Source of the DNA: Sphingobium sp. Ant17
Lineage (GTDB): Bacteria; Pseudomonadota; Alphaproteobacteria; Sphingomonadales; Sphingomonadaceae
Assembly (NCBI RefSeq): GCF_000588875.1
Contig: NZ_JEMV01000010.1
Coordinates: forward strand, 38,934 to 102,933
Length of the DNA stretch: 64,000 nucleotides
Reading direction: 5' to 3'
Below the pieces are notes generated by a model, which saw only the letters and a program-made list of their open reading frames with translations, made no database searches and had not been told where the DNA came from. The translations under genes and the position numbers were made by a program. Each line of letters opens with the position of its first letter. Positions within the stretch are counted from its first letter, which is position 1. This document shows, one piece after another, positions 18,109 through 25,873 of this stretch.

Positions 18109-18881
18109 ATATCGACGCGCTTTTTTCCGTGCAGGGCCGCGTTGCGCTCGTCACGGGCGGGTCGAGCGGCATCGGCCGCCATATTGCCACCGGCTACGCC
18201 GCGGCCGGGGCGAAGGTCTATATCTGCGCCCGAACCGAGGCCAAGGTGTTGGCGGCAGCGCAGGCGATCAGCGAGGTAACCGGTGGCACCTGCATCGGCC
18301 TGACCGCCGACCTGTCGACCCTTGCTGGGATCGACGCTCTGGTGGCGCAGGTGGCTGCGCGCGAAGACGCGATGCACATGCTAGTCAATAATGCCGGGAC
18401 GATGGCCGATGCGCCGATTGACGATTATAGCGAGGACGACTGGGACCAGGTGATCGACCTGAACCTGAAGGCGCCCTTCTTCATCCTCCAGAAATTCCTG
18501 CCATTGTTGCGCGCGGGCGGCACGGCGGAGCGGCCAGCTTCGCTCATCAATATCGGCTCGGTGGGCGCGCTGAAGGTCGGGCCGAAAGAAAATTACGCCT
18601 ATCAAGCGTCAAAGGGCGCAATCCACTGGCTGGCCAAGGGGCTGGCCAAGCGACTGGGCCGCGACAACATCATCGCCAATGTGATCGCACCGGGATTTTT
18701 CGAATCCGAGATGACGGTGATCGCGTCGGACGAGATGCGCAAAATGGTGGAGGGCATGGTGCCGCGCGGGCGCGTGGGGACGCCGGAAGATTTGGCCGGA
18801 ACGGCCATCTATCTGGCGTCGCGCGCGGGTGCCTATGTCACCGGTTCGGTCATTCCGGTCGAAGGAGGATTGTCGATCTAA
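18105..18881 (+). CDS. SDR
   Basis: This 258-residue SDR has TGGSSGIG, NNAG, INIGSVGA, YQASK and the C-terminal PVEGG. It is similar in length and C-terminal style to the SDR at 4427-5203 (both have AYVTG followed by IPV-GG), suggesting close paralogs. It starts inside the hydrolase stop (ATGA) and is followed after one base by the flavin reductase gene. It is probably an alcohol/ketone oxidoreductase on the same pathway. Confidence 0.87.
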   Translation: MNIDALFSVQGRVALVTGGSSGIGRHIATGYAAAGAKVYICARTEAKVLAAAQAISEVTGGTCIGLTADLSTLAGIDALVAQVAAREDAMHMLVNNAGTMADAPIDDYSEDDWDQVIDLNLKAPFFILQKFLPLLRAGGTAERPASLINIGSVGALKVGPKENYAYQASKGAIHWLAKGLAKRLGRDNIIANVIAPGFFESEMTVIASDEMRKMVEGMVPRGRVGTPEDLAGTAIYLASRAGAYVTGSVIPVEGGLSI

Positions 18882-18882
18882 T

Positions 18883-19437
18883 ATGGGTCAACTTCATTTT
18901 GTGGCTATTGGCGGCACCTTGCGCGCCTTCTCTTCAACAGAGCGCGCGCTTCGCAAAGCACTAGCCCTTGCCGAGACACGAGGTGCGCGAACGACATTGT
19001 TATCTGGCGATGCCATCAACTTTCCGCTTTATTCGCCGGAAAATGCAGTTCGATCTGAGCTTGCCAGCGCCTATGTCGAAACGCTGCGGTCCGCTGACGC
19101 AGTCATCTTAGGATCGCCCGGTTATCACGGTGCGATTTCCGGCTTTGTGAAAAATGCGCTGGATTATGTTGAAGATATGAATCGGGATGATCGTTGCTAT
19201 TTTGACGGCCTGCCGGTAGGCTGCATTGCCACGGCGGCGGGGTGGCAAGCCGCAGTCGCCACACTCCAACAGTTGCGTGTCATAACTCATGCCTTGCGCG
19301 GCTGGCCGACACCATTGGGTATTGCCATCAATACCATCGGTGAGACTGGAGACCCAGTCGAACAAAATCCCATTCCCGCCCATTTGGGTATGATGGTGGA
19401 TCAACTGTTTCAATTTTACAATCGCTCGACCCTATAA
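18883..19437 (+). CDS. NAD(P)H-dependent FMN reductase (flavodoxin-like)
   Basis: This 184-residue flavodoxin-fold reductase has IGGTLRAFSSTERAL for the FMN phosphate and the diagnostic LGSPGYHGAISGFVKNALDY. It supplies reduced flavin or reduces a quinone or enone. The ATG at 18883 is one base after the SDR stop. It is a possible reduced-flavin donor for the two acyl-CoA-dehydrogenase-fold monooxygenases of the window, though it is not adjacent to either. Its codon usage is noticeably more AT-rich than its neighbours, a hint of separate origin. Confidence 0.83.
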   Translation: MGQLHFVAIGGTLRAFSSTERALRKALALAETRGARTTLLSGDAINFPLYSPENAVRSELASAYVETLRSADAVILGSPGYHGAISGFVKNALDYVEDMNRDDRCYFDGLPVGCIATAAGWQAAVATLQQLRVITHALRGWPTPLGIAINTIGETGDPVEQNPIPAHLGMMVDQLFQFYNRSTL

Positions 19438-19446
19438 GAGGATAGG
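19431..19446. promoter_or_regulatory. Shared dyad operator copy 4 (near match)
   Basis: CCTATA-AGAG-GATAGG is one mismatch from the pattern. It overlaps the flavin reductase stop codon and ends 56 bp before the ATG of the acyl-CoA dehydrogenase at 19502, the same spacing as several other copies. It could mark an internal promoter inside the long operon. Confidence 0.5.
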
Positions 19447-19501
19447 TTCTCAAAGACCCTGACAAGTGCCTAATAGTTGGGCAAAGAGAACAGGAAAGAT
19501 A

Positions 19502-20665
19502 ATGGATTTTTCGCTCACCGAGGAACAGCAGGCCTTTCGCGATATCGTGCGCCGCTGGGTCGATGCTGAGGCGCCCAAGGACTGGATGCGCGCGCTGGAG
19601 GCCGACGAGGAAAATTACCCCTACGCGCTATGGGACAAGATCGCCGAGCAGGGCTTCTTCGGCATCGGCATACCAGAGGAATATGACGGCCTGGGCGGCG
19701 ACGTCATGATGCAGATGATCTTCGCGCGCGAATTTGCACGGACCGCGGGCGGGCTGCTGTGGGTCTGGGGCCTGACATCCTTTGGCGGGGCCAAGACGAT
19801 CAGCGCGGTCGGCACCGAAGAACAGAAGAACCGCTGGTTGCGGCCGATGGCGCAAGGCAAGCTGCGCGTGTCGCTCTCCATGACCGAACCCGATGGCGGG
19901 ACCGACGTGCTGGGCGCGATGAAGACCCACGCGGAAAAGGTCGATGGCGGCTGGAAGCTGAACGGCGCGAAGATGTGGACGACCGGCGCGAAGGCGGCCG
20001 ACCGCCTGCTCGTCCTGGCCCGCACCGACAGACAAGTCGAAAAGAAGCATCATGGCCTGACCATGTTCTTCGTCGATGCCAAGACGCCGGGCATCACCGC
20101 GTCGCTGTTACCAAAGCTGGGGATGCGCGCGATGGGGTCGTGCGAGGTTCATTATGAGGATGTGTTCGTCCCCGACGAAGATGTTCTGGGGGAACCGGGC
20201 CAGGCGTGGTACGCGATGCTGCCGACGCTGAACAATGAGCGGATCATGGTGGGCGCGCAGTGCCTGGGCGCAATCGACGGGGTGCTGGAAGATGCGCTGG
20301 CCTATATGCTCCAGCGCAAAGCGTTTGGCGGCATCATCGGGCGGTTCCAGGTGTTGCAGCATTATGTAGCGGATATCGCGACCTGGCAGAAGAGCACCGA
20401 ATTGCTGCTGAACAATGTCGCCTGGATGCAGTCCAACGGCATGAATTGCGGTGTTGAGGCCAACATGCTCAAGATGGTCGCGACCGAAAATGCGGTGAAG
20501 GCCGCCGACCTTGGCATCCAGATATTGGGCGGCATGGGCTATTCGGCGGAAACCGACATGCAGCGTTACTGGCGCGATCACCGGATTTTGCGGATGACCC
20601 CGATCAGCAACGAAATGGTCCGCAACTCGATCGCCGAAAGCCTCGGCCTGCCGCGCTCTTATTAG
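19502..20665 (+). CDS. Acyl-CoA dehydrogenase, paralog A
   Basis: This 387-residue acyl-CoA dehydrogenase has TEPDGGTDVLGAM, the helix with LNNERIMVGA (Glu in the IVD/LCAD base position), QRKAFGGIIGRFQ and the C-terminal GGMGYSAETDMQRYWRD. It is the same length as, and highly similar throughout to, the dehydrogenase at 40424-41587. The ATG at 19502 begins MDFSLTEEQQAFRD, the usual family start. It is followed 9 bp later by a MaoC pair, so it makes the enoyl-CoA that those hydratases use. Confidence 0.92.
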   Translation: MDFSLTEEQQAFRDIVRRWVDAEAPKDWMRALEADEENYPYALWDKIAEQGFFGIGIPEEYDGLGGDVMMQMIFAREFARTAGGLLWVWGLTSFGGAKTISAVGTEEQKNRWLRPMAQGKLRVSLSMTEPDGGTDVLGAMKTHAEKVDGGWKLNGAKMWTTGAKAADRLLVLARTDRQVEKKHHGLTMFFVDAKTPGITASLLPKLGMRAMGSCEVHYEDVFVPDEDVLGEPGQAWYAMLPTLNNERIMVGAQCLGAIDGVLEDALAYMLQRKAFGGIIGRFQVLQHYVADIATWQKSTELLLNNVAWMQSNGMNCGVEANMLKMVATENAVKAADLGIQILGGMGYSAETDMQRYWRDHRILRMTPISNEMVRNSIAESLGLPRSY

Positions 20666-20674
20666 GGACCAGCC

Positions 20675-21133
20675 ATGAGCGATCTCGACACTTTGCCCCC
20701 CGCTCCCGACGCTGCCGGCATATCGCTGGACGGCACGACGGTCTTCACGATCAGCGCGGAGGAGAATGCCGCGCTGTGCCGGTCCACCGGGATCGAACCG
20801 GCCAGCGACGGCACTGCCCACCCGATCTATTATTATGTCGCCACGCAGGTTGCGATGGGCAAGACCGTCGCGGGCGTGTGCGAAGCCTGCCAGTTCGACG
20901 TCGATGACGGTCCGATGATGGGCAGCAGCGGCGTCAAGTTCGACGCGCCGCTGATGGTTGGGACAAGCTACAAGGTCACGGGCGAAATATTGAGCCTGAT
21001 CCGCAAGCGCAGCCGCAAGCTGGGCGTGATGGACGTGCTGACCTATCGCCTGCGCCTGCATCTGTTGGACGGAATGCAGGTTCTAGAAACCGATAACGTC
21101 TGGGTGCTGCCGCGCAAGGAGTTCGCCGCATGA
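20675..21133 (+). CDS. MaoC-like hotdog protein, N-terminal (substrate-binding) type subunit
   Basis: The 152 residues match the FAS1-like/MaoC N-terminal hotdog (PIYYYVATQVAMGKT, GSSGVKFDAPLMVGTSYKV) and lack the D-x-N-P-x-H hydratase motif. It overlaps the next gene by ATGA. In heterodimeric hydratases such as the steroid side-chain pair ChsH1/ChsH2, a non-catalytic hotdog like this pairs with a catalytic one (established). That arrangement is inferred here. Confidence 0.78.
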   Translation: MSDLDTLPPAPDAAGISLDGTTVFTISAEENAALCRSTGIEPASDGTAHPIYYYVATQVAMGKTVAGVCEACQFDVDDGPMMGSSGVKFDAPLMVGTSYKVTGEILSLIRKRSRKLGVMDVLTYRLRLHLLDGMQVLETDNVWVLPRKEFAA

Positions 21134-21519
21134 GCTATGCCGTCGGAGACGCCTTGCCGCCCTTCACGATCGAGAGCGTCAGCCCCGAAGCGATGCAGCA
21201 ATGGGCGGTTTTCTTGGCCGACCCCAATCCCATCCATCTGGATGTCGAGGTGGTGAAGGCCAAGGGACTGGGCGACCGGGTCATCAACCAGGGACCGGCC
21301 AATGTCGCCTATATGATGAACATGCTGATGCGCGCCTTCCCAGGCGGGCGGATCAAGGCGATGGATTCGCGGTTTCTGGACAATGTCTATGGCGGCGACC
21401 GTGCGACCGTAACCGGCACGGTCGCAGCGATCGACGGCAACAGCATCGCGTGCACATTCACACTCGATGTCGAGGGACGGGGCACCGTCAATTCCGGCAC
21501 GACGACGATAGAAATCTAA
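21130..21519 (+). CDS. MaoC-family enoyl-CoA hydratase, catalytic hotdog
   Basis: The 129-residue hotdog has the hydratase residues in FLADPNPIHLD and INQGPANVAYM, with Asp and His conserved. It overlaps the preceding hotdog gene by 4 bp, supporting a heterodimer. It would hydrate the enoyl-CoA produced by the adjacent acyl-CoA dehydrogenase. This is the second hydratase system of the window, separate from the fused double hotdog at 6593-7453. Confidence 0.83.
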   Translation: MSYAVGDALPPFTIESVSPEAMQQWAVFLADPNPIHLDVEVVKAKGLGDRVINQGPANVAYMMNMLMRAFPGGRIKAMDSRFLDNVYGGDRATVTGTVAAIDGNSIACTFTLDVEGRGTVNSGTTTIEI

Positions 21520-21540
21520 AAAATCCAAGGAGATAAGATT

Positions 21541-22095
21541 ATGCCAAGCGGACCTTTTGCCCATGTGTGCATGGTCGTGCGCGATCTGGACACCGCGATC
21601 GTGGATTGGACCAAGATATTGCGCGTGCTGGACCCCGCCAGCCTAGAAAAGCGTCTGGTCAAATATGACGAATTTTCCAGCGGTGCGGACGCCGGCATGA
21701 AATGGGCGACCTTCGTCAATGATGGCGGCACGGAAATCCAGTTCATCCAGCCCGCCCCCGGCACGCCGATGGGCGACCGGTTGGACAAGGTGGGCGAGCA
21801 TGTCCATCACCTGTGCTATTCGACCGACGATGTGCCGGGTGCGATGGAGAAGCTGCGGGCCGAAGGGCTGCACCTGCCGGGCGGCGGCCAGACTCATAAC
21901 GACCCCGACATGACCTGGCAGAAGTGGAGCTGGATCGGCCACAAGAGTACGCATGGCGCGATGATCGAAGTGGCGTCGCCCTACGAAAGCCGCAACGACG
22001 GCAAATGGCATCATGCGCCGGGCAAGTTCGCCTATGCCGGTCCCGGCGAACATGAGTGCTTCGCCGAAATCGCGCCGCCGATCGCCGCCGAATAA
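21541..22095 (+). CDS. Single VOC-domain protein (methylmalonyl-CoA epimerase/glyoxalase-like)
   Basis: The 184 residues begin FAHVCMVVRDLDTAIVDW and continue with a metal-site-like EHVHHLCYSTDD and late acidic residues (EIQFIQP, MIEVASP). The layout resembles methylmalonyl-CoA epimerase and glyoxalase I. Epimerisation of a 2-methylacyl-CoA would fit a beta-oxidation operon that handles branched chains, but a lyase or isomerase role is possible. An AAGGAG ribosome site precedes the ATG. Confidence 0.72.
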   Translation: MPSGPFAHVCMVVRDLDTAIVDWTKILRVLDPASLEKRLVKYDEFSSGADAGMKWATFVNDGGTEIQFIQPAPGTPMGDRLDKVGEHVHHLCYSTDDVPGAMEKLRAEGLHLPGGGQTHNDPDMTWQKWSWIGHKSTHGAMIEVASPYESRNDGKWHHAPGKFAYAGPGEHECFAEIAPPIAAE

Positions 22096-22111
22096 GCACG
22101 GAGTGCCCGGC

Positions 22112-22951
22112 ATGATGTCCGCGACCCGGATCAGCCTGCCGGGCGACGGCGTGGCGATGGTGGCGGACGCCTATGGCGACCCGGCCGCGCCGCCCGTCTG
22201 CTTCTTCCATGGCGGCGGACAAAGTCGCCGGTCCTGGGCCGGGTCGGCGCGGCGGGTAGCGCAGGCGGGCTATTACGGCCTGACCTTCGACCTGCGCGGC
22301 CATGGTGAGAGCGGCTGGGCCAGCGATGGCGATTATCTGCTGGAAGCCTATGGCCGCGATGTCGAGGCGATCCTGGCGGCGCTCGGCCGTCCGATGGCGC
22401 TGGTAGGTGCCTCACGGGGCGGGCAGTCGGCGCTGGTCGGTGGATCGCGGCATCCCGATCGCGTGCGCCTCATCATGCTGGCCGATGTTGCGCCGCATAT
22501 CGACGACGCCGGAGTGGAGGAGATACGCGGTTTCTTCCGCGCCAGTGAAGCGGGCTTCGTGTCGCTGGACGAGGCCGCCGATGCGCTGCACCGCCATCTG
22601 GGCCAACCACGTGTGGCCGATGTGTCGGGCCTGGCCAAGGCGATGCGAACAGATGGCGAGCGGCTGTTCTGGCACTGGGATCCGCGCACGACTTCGCAGC
22701 AATTTCTGCATCCGCCATCCGAAGGCGAAGCGCTGGTGGCGGCCGCGATGCGCGTCACCACGCCGGTCGTTCTGGTGAAGGCGGAACTGAGCGAGATCGT
22801 GTCGGACGAGAGCGTCCGCCAGTTTCAGGCGCTGACCCCGCATCTGGAGGTCGAGGTCGCGCATGGTGTGGGCCATATGTTCACCGGCGACCATAATGAT
22901 GCCTTTGCCGAACGGCTGCTCCGACATTTGACCACGTATCTGCCGCTATGA
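22112..22951 (+). CDS. Alpha/beta hydrolase
   Basis: This 279-residue hydrolase has the oxyanion loop FFHGGGQSRRSW, the nucleophile elbow VGASRGGQSAL, an acid in the TPVVLVKAELSEIV strand and the catalytic His in VAHGVGHMF. The first of two adjacent ATGs is chosen, with GGAG about 9 bp upstream. It ends in an ATGA overlap with the next SDR. The substrate is unknown; an ester, lactone or vinylogous 1,3-diketone is plausible. Confidence 0.8.
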   Translation: MMSATRISLPGDGVAMVADAYGDPAAPPVCFFHGGGQSRRSWAGSARRVAQAGYYGLTFDLRGHGESGWASDGDYLLEAYGRDVEAILAALGRPMALVGASRGGQSALVGGSRHPDRVRLIMLADVAPHIDDAGVEEIRGFFRASEAGFVSLDEAADALHRHLGQPRVADVSGLAKAMRTDGERLFWHWDPRTTSQQFLHPPSEGEALVAAAMRVTTPVVLVKAELSEIVSDESVRQFQALTPHLEVEVAHGVGHMFTGDHNDAFAERLLRHLTTYLPL

Positions 22952-23703
22952 ACCGGGGTGCGGCCTTTGTCGTCGGCGGTACGGGCGGGCTAGGCGGCAT
23001 CATTTGTCGTCGACTCGCGGACGAATGGGATGGCGTGGCGATCGGCTACCGCTCTAGCGCGGACAAGGCGCGGGCGGTGATCGACACGCTGCGCGGAGGT
23101 CAGGACCGAGCGATCGCCGTCCATTGCGACCTGTCCGACATGGCCAGCATCCAGAGCGGCTTTGCTGAGGCCAAGGCGCGGTTCGGTGCGATAGGAACGG
23201 TGATTTTCGCCAGCGGTGTGGACATTGCCCAACCCTTCGTCAGTCAGATCGGCGAGGATCAATGGCGGCAGGTGATCGAGGTCGAATTGATCGGCTTTAC
23301 CCGCATCGTCGCCGCCGCCCTGCCCCACTTCCGCGCGCAGACTTTCGGCAATTTCGTATCGGTTGTGTCGGTCGCCAATTATTGCTTTCCGCCGGGCGAT
23401 GCCCTGTCCTCGGTGCCCAAGGCGGGGATCGAGGCGCTGGGCCGCGCCATTGCGAAAGAGGAAGGCCGTTATGGCATCCGCGCGAACATGGTTGCGCCCG
23501 GCATCATCAACGCGGGACTGGGGGCCGAATTTCTCACCACCCTCTACACGCCCGCCATCTGGGAAGCGCAGCGCAAGCGGATCGCGCTCCAGCGCTTTGG
23601 CGATGGCGAGGATATTGCGCAGGCCGTCGCCTTCCTGGCGTCGGAGCGTGCGCGCTACATTACTGGCCAGACATTGATCGTCGATGGCGGCTTCAGCCTT
23701 TGA
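22948..23703 (+). CDS. SDR-fold protein lacking the canonical catalytic Tyr
   Basis: This 251-residue protein has an SDR cofactor motif (VGGTGGLGG) and the C-terminal TLIVDGGFSL. The structural NNAG is replaced by FASGVD, and the YxxxK position reads SSVPK, so the catalytic Tyr is a Ser while the Lys is kept. It may be inactive, use another residue, or do different chemistry (isomerase or retro-aldol-like). It overlaps the hydrolase before it by ATGA and precedes another hydrolase. Confidence 0.75.
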   Translation: MNRGAAFVVGGTGGLGGIICRRLADEWDGVAIGYRSSADKARAVIDTLRGGQDRAIAVHCDLSDMASIQSGFAEAKARFGAIGTVIFASGVDIAQPFVSQIGEDQWRQVIEVELIGFTRIVAAALPHFRAQTFGNFVSVVSVANYCFPPGDALSSVPKAGIEALGRAIAKEEGRYGIRANMVAPGIINAGLGAEFLTTLYTPAIWEAQRKRIALQRFGDGEDIAQAVAFLASERARYITGQTLIVDGGFSL

Positions 23704-23719
23704 ACGGATAGAGCGATCC

Positions 23720-24637
23720 ATGCCGAAGTTCACACTGTCCCTGCACGTCGAAACTGCGGTCGATTTCGGCGAAGCGATCCAGATCGCGGCAACACTGGCG
23801 ATACCCGACAGACTGCCCGATGGCCCGATCGACCTGCTCGTCTGCCTGCACGGCGGCACCTATAGCCGCTGGTATTGGGATGCGCAGATTGATGGCTGGC
23901 CGGGCTATAGTTTCGTCGATCATTGCTTGGCACAGGGCAAGGCGGTGCTGGCGCTGGACGCGCTGGGTATGGGCGAGAGCAGCCAGCCGGGCCGGGAAGA
24001 TGTGTTGACACCCCATGTCGGCGCACAAGCGCATCATCTGGCGCTGGCGGCGGTTCTGGAACGGATGGAGGTCGGGGAATGGGGCGCGCATATCGAGGGG
24101 CGCACGCGGCGGATAACCGGCATCGGCCATTCGATGGGCGGGATGCTGACGATCGTGCAACAGGCGCAATGGGCCAGTTTCGATCAGGTCGCGGTACTTG
24201 GCTTTACCAATATCGGTCTGGCCATGTCGGACGAGGTGCGATCCGCCATCGGGGCACAGGTGGCAGGGCCAGGCTATGGCGCGGCCAATCGCGCGGCGAT
24301 GCACGGCTATTTCCATGCAGCAGACGTGCCCGAAACGGTGATCGCAGCCGACGATGCGCGGGCGTCGCTGACGCCCAACAGCTATGGGCGGCTGGCCATC
24401 ATGCCCGGCGGCGTTGCGGCGGAGGCTGCCGCGATCGCCGCGCCGGTCTATCTGCATTTTGCCGACATCGACGTCAGCCCCGATCCCCATGCCGAACCGG
24501 TGGGGTATCGCGGGTCGCGCCATGTCACGCTGACGACGCTGGCGGAGGCGGCCCATTGTCATAATTTCGCATCGACCCGGCTGAAAGGCTGGACGATGCT
24601 GCACCAGTGGATCGACCATATCGGCGCCATCGGCTGA
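23720..24637 (+). CDS. Alpha/beta hydrolase
   Basis: This 305-residue hydrolase has the oxyanion segment VCLHGGTYSRWYWD, the nucleophile elbow GIGHSMGGMLT and a late His in AEAAHCHNFAS. It is the last gene of the operon that begins at 15501, 16 bp after the SDR stop. The ATG at 23720 gives the family N-terminus; the alternative at 23684 lies inside the SDR. It is followed by a strong convergent hairpin. Confidence 0.8.
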   Translation: MPKFTLSLHVETAVDFGEAIQIAATLAIPDRLPDGPIDLLVCLHGGTYSRWYWDAQIDGWPGYSFVDHCLAQGKAVLALDALGMGESSQPGREDVLTPHVGAQAHHLALAAVLERMEVGEWGAHIEGRTRRITGIGHSMGGMLTIVQQAQWASFDQVAVLGFTNIGLAMSDEVRSAIGAQVAGPGYGAANRAAMHGYFHAADVPETVIAADDARASLTPNSYGRLAIMPGGVAAEAAAIAAPVYLHFADIDVSPDPHAEPVGYRGSRHVTLTTLAEAAHCHNFASTRLKGWTMLHQWIDHIGAIG

Positions 24638-24647
24638 TGAAGATATG

Positions 24648-24676
24648 GCCCCGGCCACTCAGAAGGCGGCCGGGGC
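24648..24676. terminator. Bidirectional stem-loop terminator
   Basis: GCCCCGGCC (24648-24656) pairs perfectly with GGCCGGGGC (24668-24676) over an 11-base loop, in the 48-bp gap between the plus-strand hydrolase and the minus-strand SnoaL gene. Confidence 0.6.
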
Positions 24677-24685
24677 AAGGCTTAC

Positions 24686-25209
24686 TTACTTATAGGGATC
24701 GACGGGCTGGGGCACCTTGATGACTTCCAGATCCTTGAGCATCGTCAGCACGTCCGAGATCGAATAGATATGGTCGATCTTGCCGTCGCGGAAGCGCAGC
24801 CAGGAGAACCACAGGACGTTGAGTTCGTTGCCAGTCGCTGGACGCCCATATAGGGACCGCCGGTATGCTTGCCATGGTGATGGCACAGCACGCAGATTTC
24901 ATCGTCGCCCCGGCCCCACGCCTTGAGCGTGCGATAGATGCTGGGCGGGAAAGTGGTGTACAGGCCCTGCGGCGAGCTTTTCCAGACATGATAAGTACCC
25001 AGGTCCGGCCGGTTTGGATTGTCATAGGTCATGGTGTCGGTATTGAAGAAGGCATCCATTCCGTCCCAGTCACCGCGATTGATGACTTCGTGCAGGTCCA
25101 TCCAGTGATTGACCATGTATGCCTGGCTGTCGGTCAGCCCGGCAGTGATTTCAGCCCGTGTCTCTGCGGACAGGACGAAATCGGCTTCGGTGAACGGGGC
25201 TAGACCCAT
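24686..25209 (-). pseudogene. SnoaL-like / NTF2-fold protein, frameshifted
   Basis: The 5' frame (from 25209) runs to GKHTGGPYMG. The C-terminal frame picks up at RPATGNELNVLWFSWLRFRD and continues through the HIYSISDVLTM strand to the stop at 24686. One missing base near 24843-24847 explains the break; repaired, the protein is about 174 residues of the SnoaL-like ester-cyclase type. It is divergent from another SnoaL gene and shares the dyad at 25301-25316 (92 bp upstream). Confidence 0.78.
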
Positions 25210-25300
25210 TTATACTCTCCTAGATAAACGCTTGAGGCAAATTGGCCCGCTGACATGTGCCTGCGGTAACGCCTCATCCCCTGTCGCCATCCCTTCGACA

Positions 25301-25316
25301 CCTACCCAACGAAAGG
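25301..25316. promoter_or_regulatory. Shared dyad operator copy 5
   Basis: CCTACC-CAAC-GAAAGG lies between divergent SnoaL-like genes, 58 bp before the ATG at 25374 and 92 bp from the start at 25209. It is nearly identical to copy 3, including spacer and flank. Confidence 0.6.
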
Positions 25317-25345
25317 CGGCCGGCCAACCGGCCTGTGCGATCGAT

Positions 25346-25359
25346 CATTCTATAGAATG
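25346..25359. promoter_or_regulatory. Perfect 14-bp palindrome, candidate GntR operator
   Basis: CATTCTATAGAATG is its own reverse complement. It lies 15-28 bp upstream of the SnoaL ATG at 25374, where a repressor would block the promoter. A 13-base stretch, ATCATTCTATAGA (25344-25356), recurs on the opposite strand at 42343-42355, immediately at the start of the GntR gene 41606-42340. That pairing suggests this GntR protein controls the SnoaL/PQQ-dehydrogenase operon. Confidence 0.5.
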
Positions 25360-25373
25360 AGGGAGAGTGGGTG

Positions 25374-25826
25374 ATGCTGACTGTGCAGGAGATGTCGGAC
25401 CGGTTCGAAATACAGGATTTGATCGTGGGCTATTGCTACGCGGTCGACGGCCGCGACTGGGATGCGCTGGACCAGTATTTCACAACCGACGCGGTGATCG
25501 ACTATTCCGAAATGGTCGGCGTTTCGGGCAGCCTGGCCGAGATCAAACAGTTTCTGGCGAGCAGCCTGACGCCGATCCTGGCGTTCCAGCACGGGGTATC
25601 GACCACCCGCTACAACATCGATGGCGACCGCGCGCAGACCAAGACCGTCTGCATCAATCCCATGACCGTCAGCGATGGCACGAACGCCGACACGCTGGTT
25701 TTCGGCCTGTGGTATATCCATGATTATGTCCGCACGCCTGCGGGATGGCGGATCAGCCGCCTGTACGAACAGAAATGCTATCGCATGAACGTGCCCGACT
25801 GGCTGGCCGCGCAACTGCCTGCCTGA
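25374..25826 (+). CDS. SnoaL-like / NTF2-fold protein
   Basis: This 150-residue NTF2-fold protein has the opening RFEIQDLIVGYCYAVDGRDWDALDQYF pattern typical of SnoaL_4, ending with WRISRLYEQ. The ATG at 25374 follows GGGAGAG by 6 bp; the GTG three bases earlier is possible but less well placed. It precedes the PQQ dehydrogenase by 47 bp. Its role could be dehydration or isomerisation, or it may be an accessory protein. Confidence 0.72.
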   Translation: MLTVQEMSDRFEIQDLIVGYCYAVDGRDWDALDQYFTTDAVIDYSEMVGVSGSLAEIKQFLASSLTPILAFQHGVSTTRYNIDGDRAQTKTVCINPMTVSDGTNADTLVFGLWYIHDYVRTPAGWRISRLYEQKCYRMNVPDWLAAQLPA

Positions 25827-25873
25827 TCGCATCCGTCGCCCTCTTCCCTGCCCCCGTGCGCCAAGGTGCCTTC

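Noticed and set aside
18883..19437. Recently transferred gene island around the flavin reductase
   Set aside because: The gene is more AT-rich than its neighbours, but it is a single gene fitted between coupled genes with no repeats or mobility genes, so transfer is only a hint.
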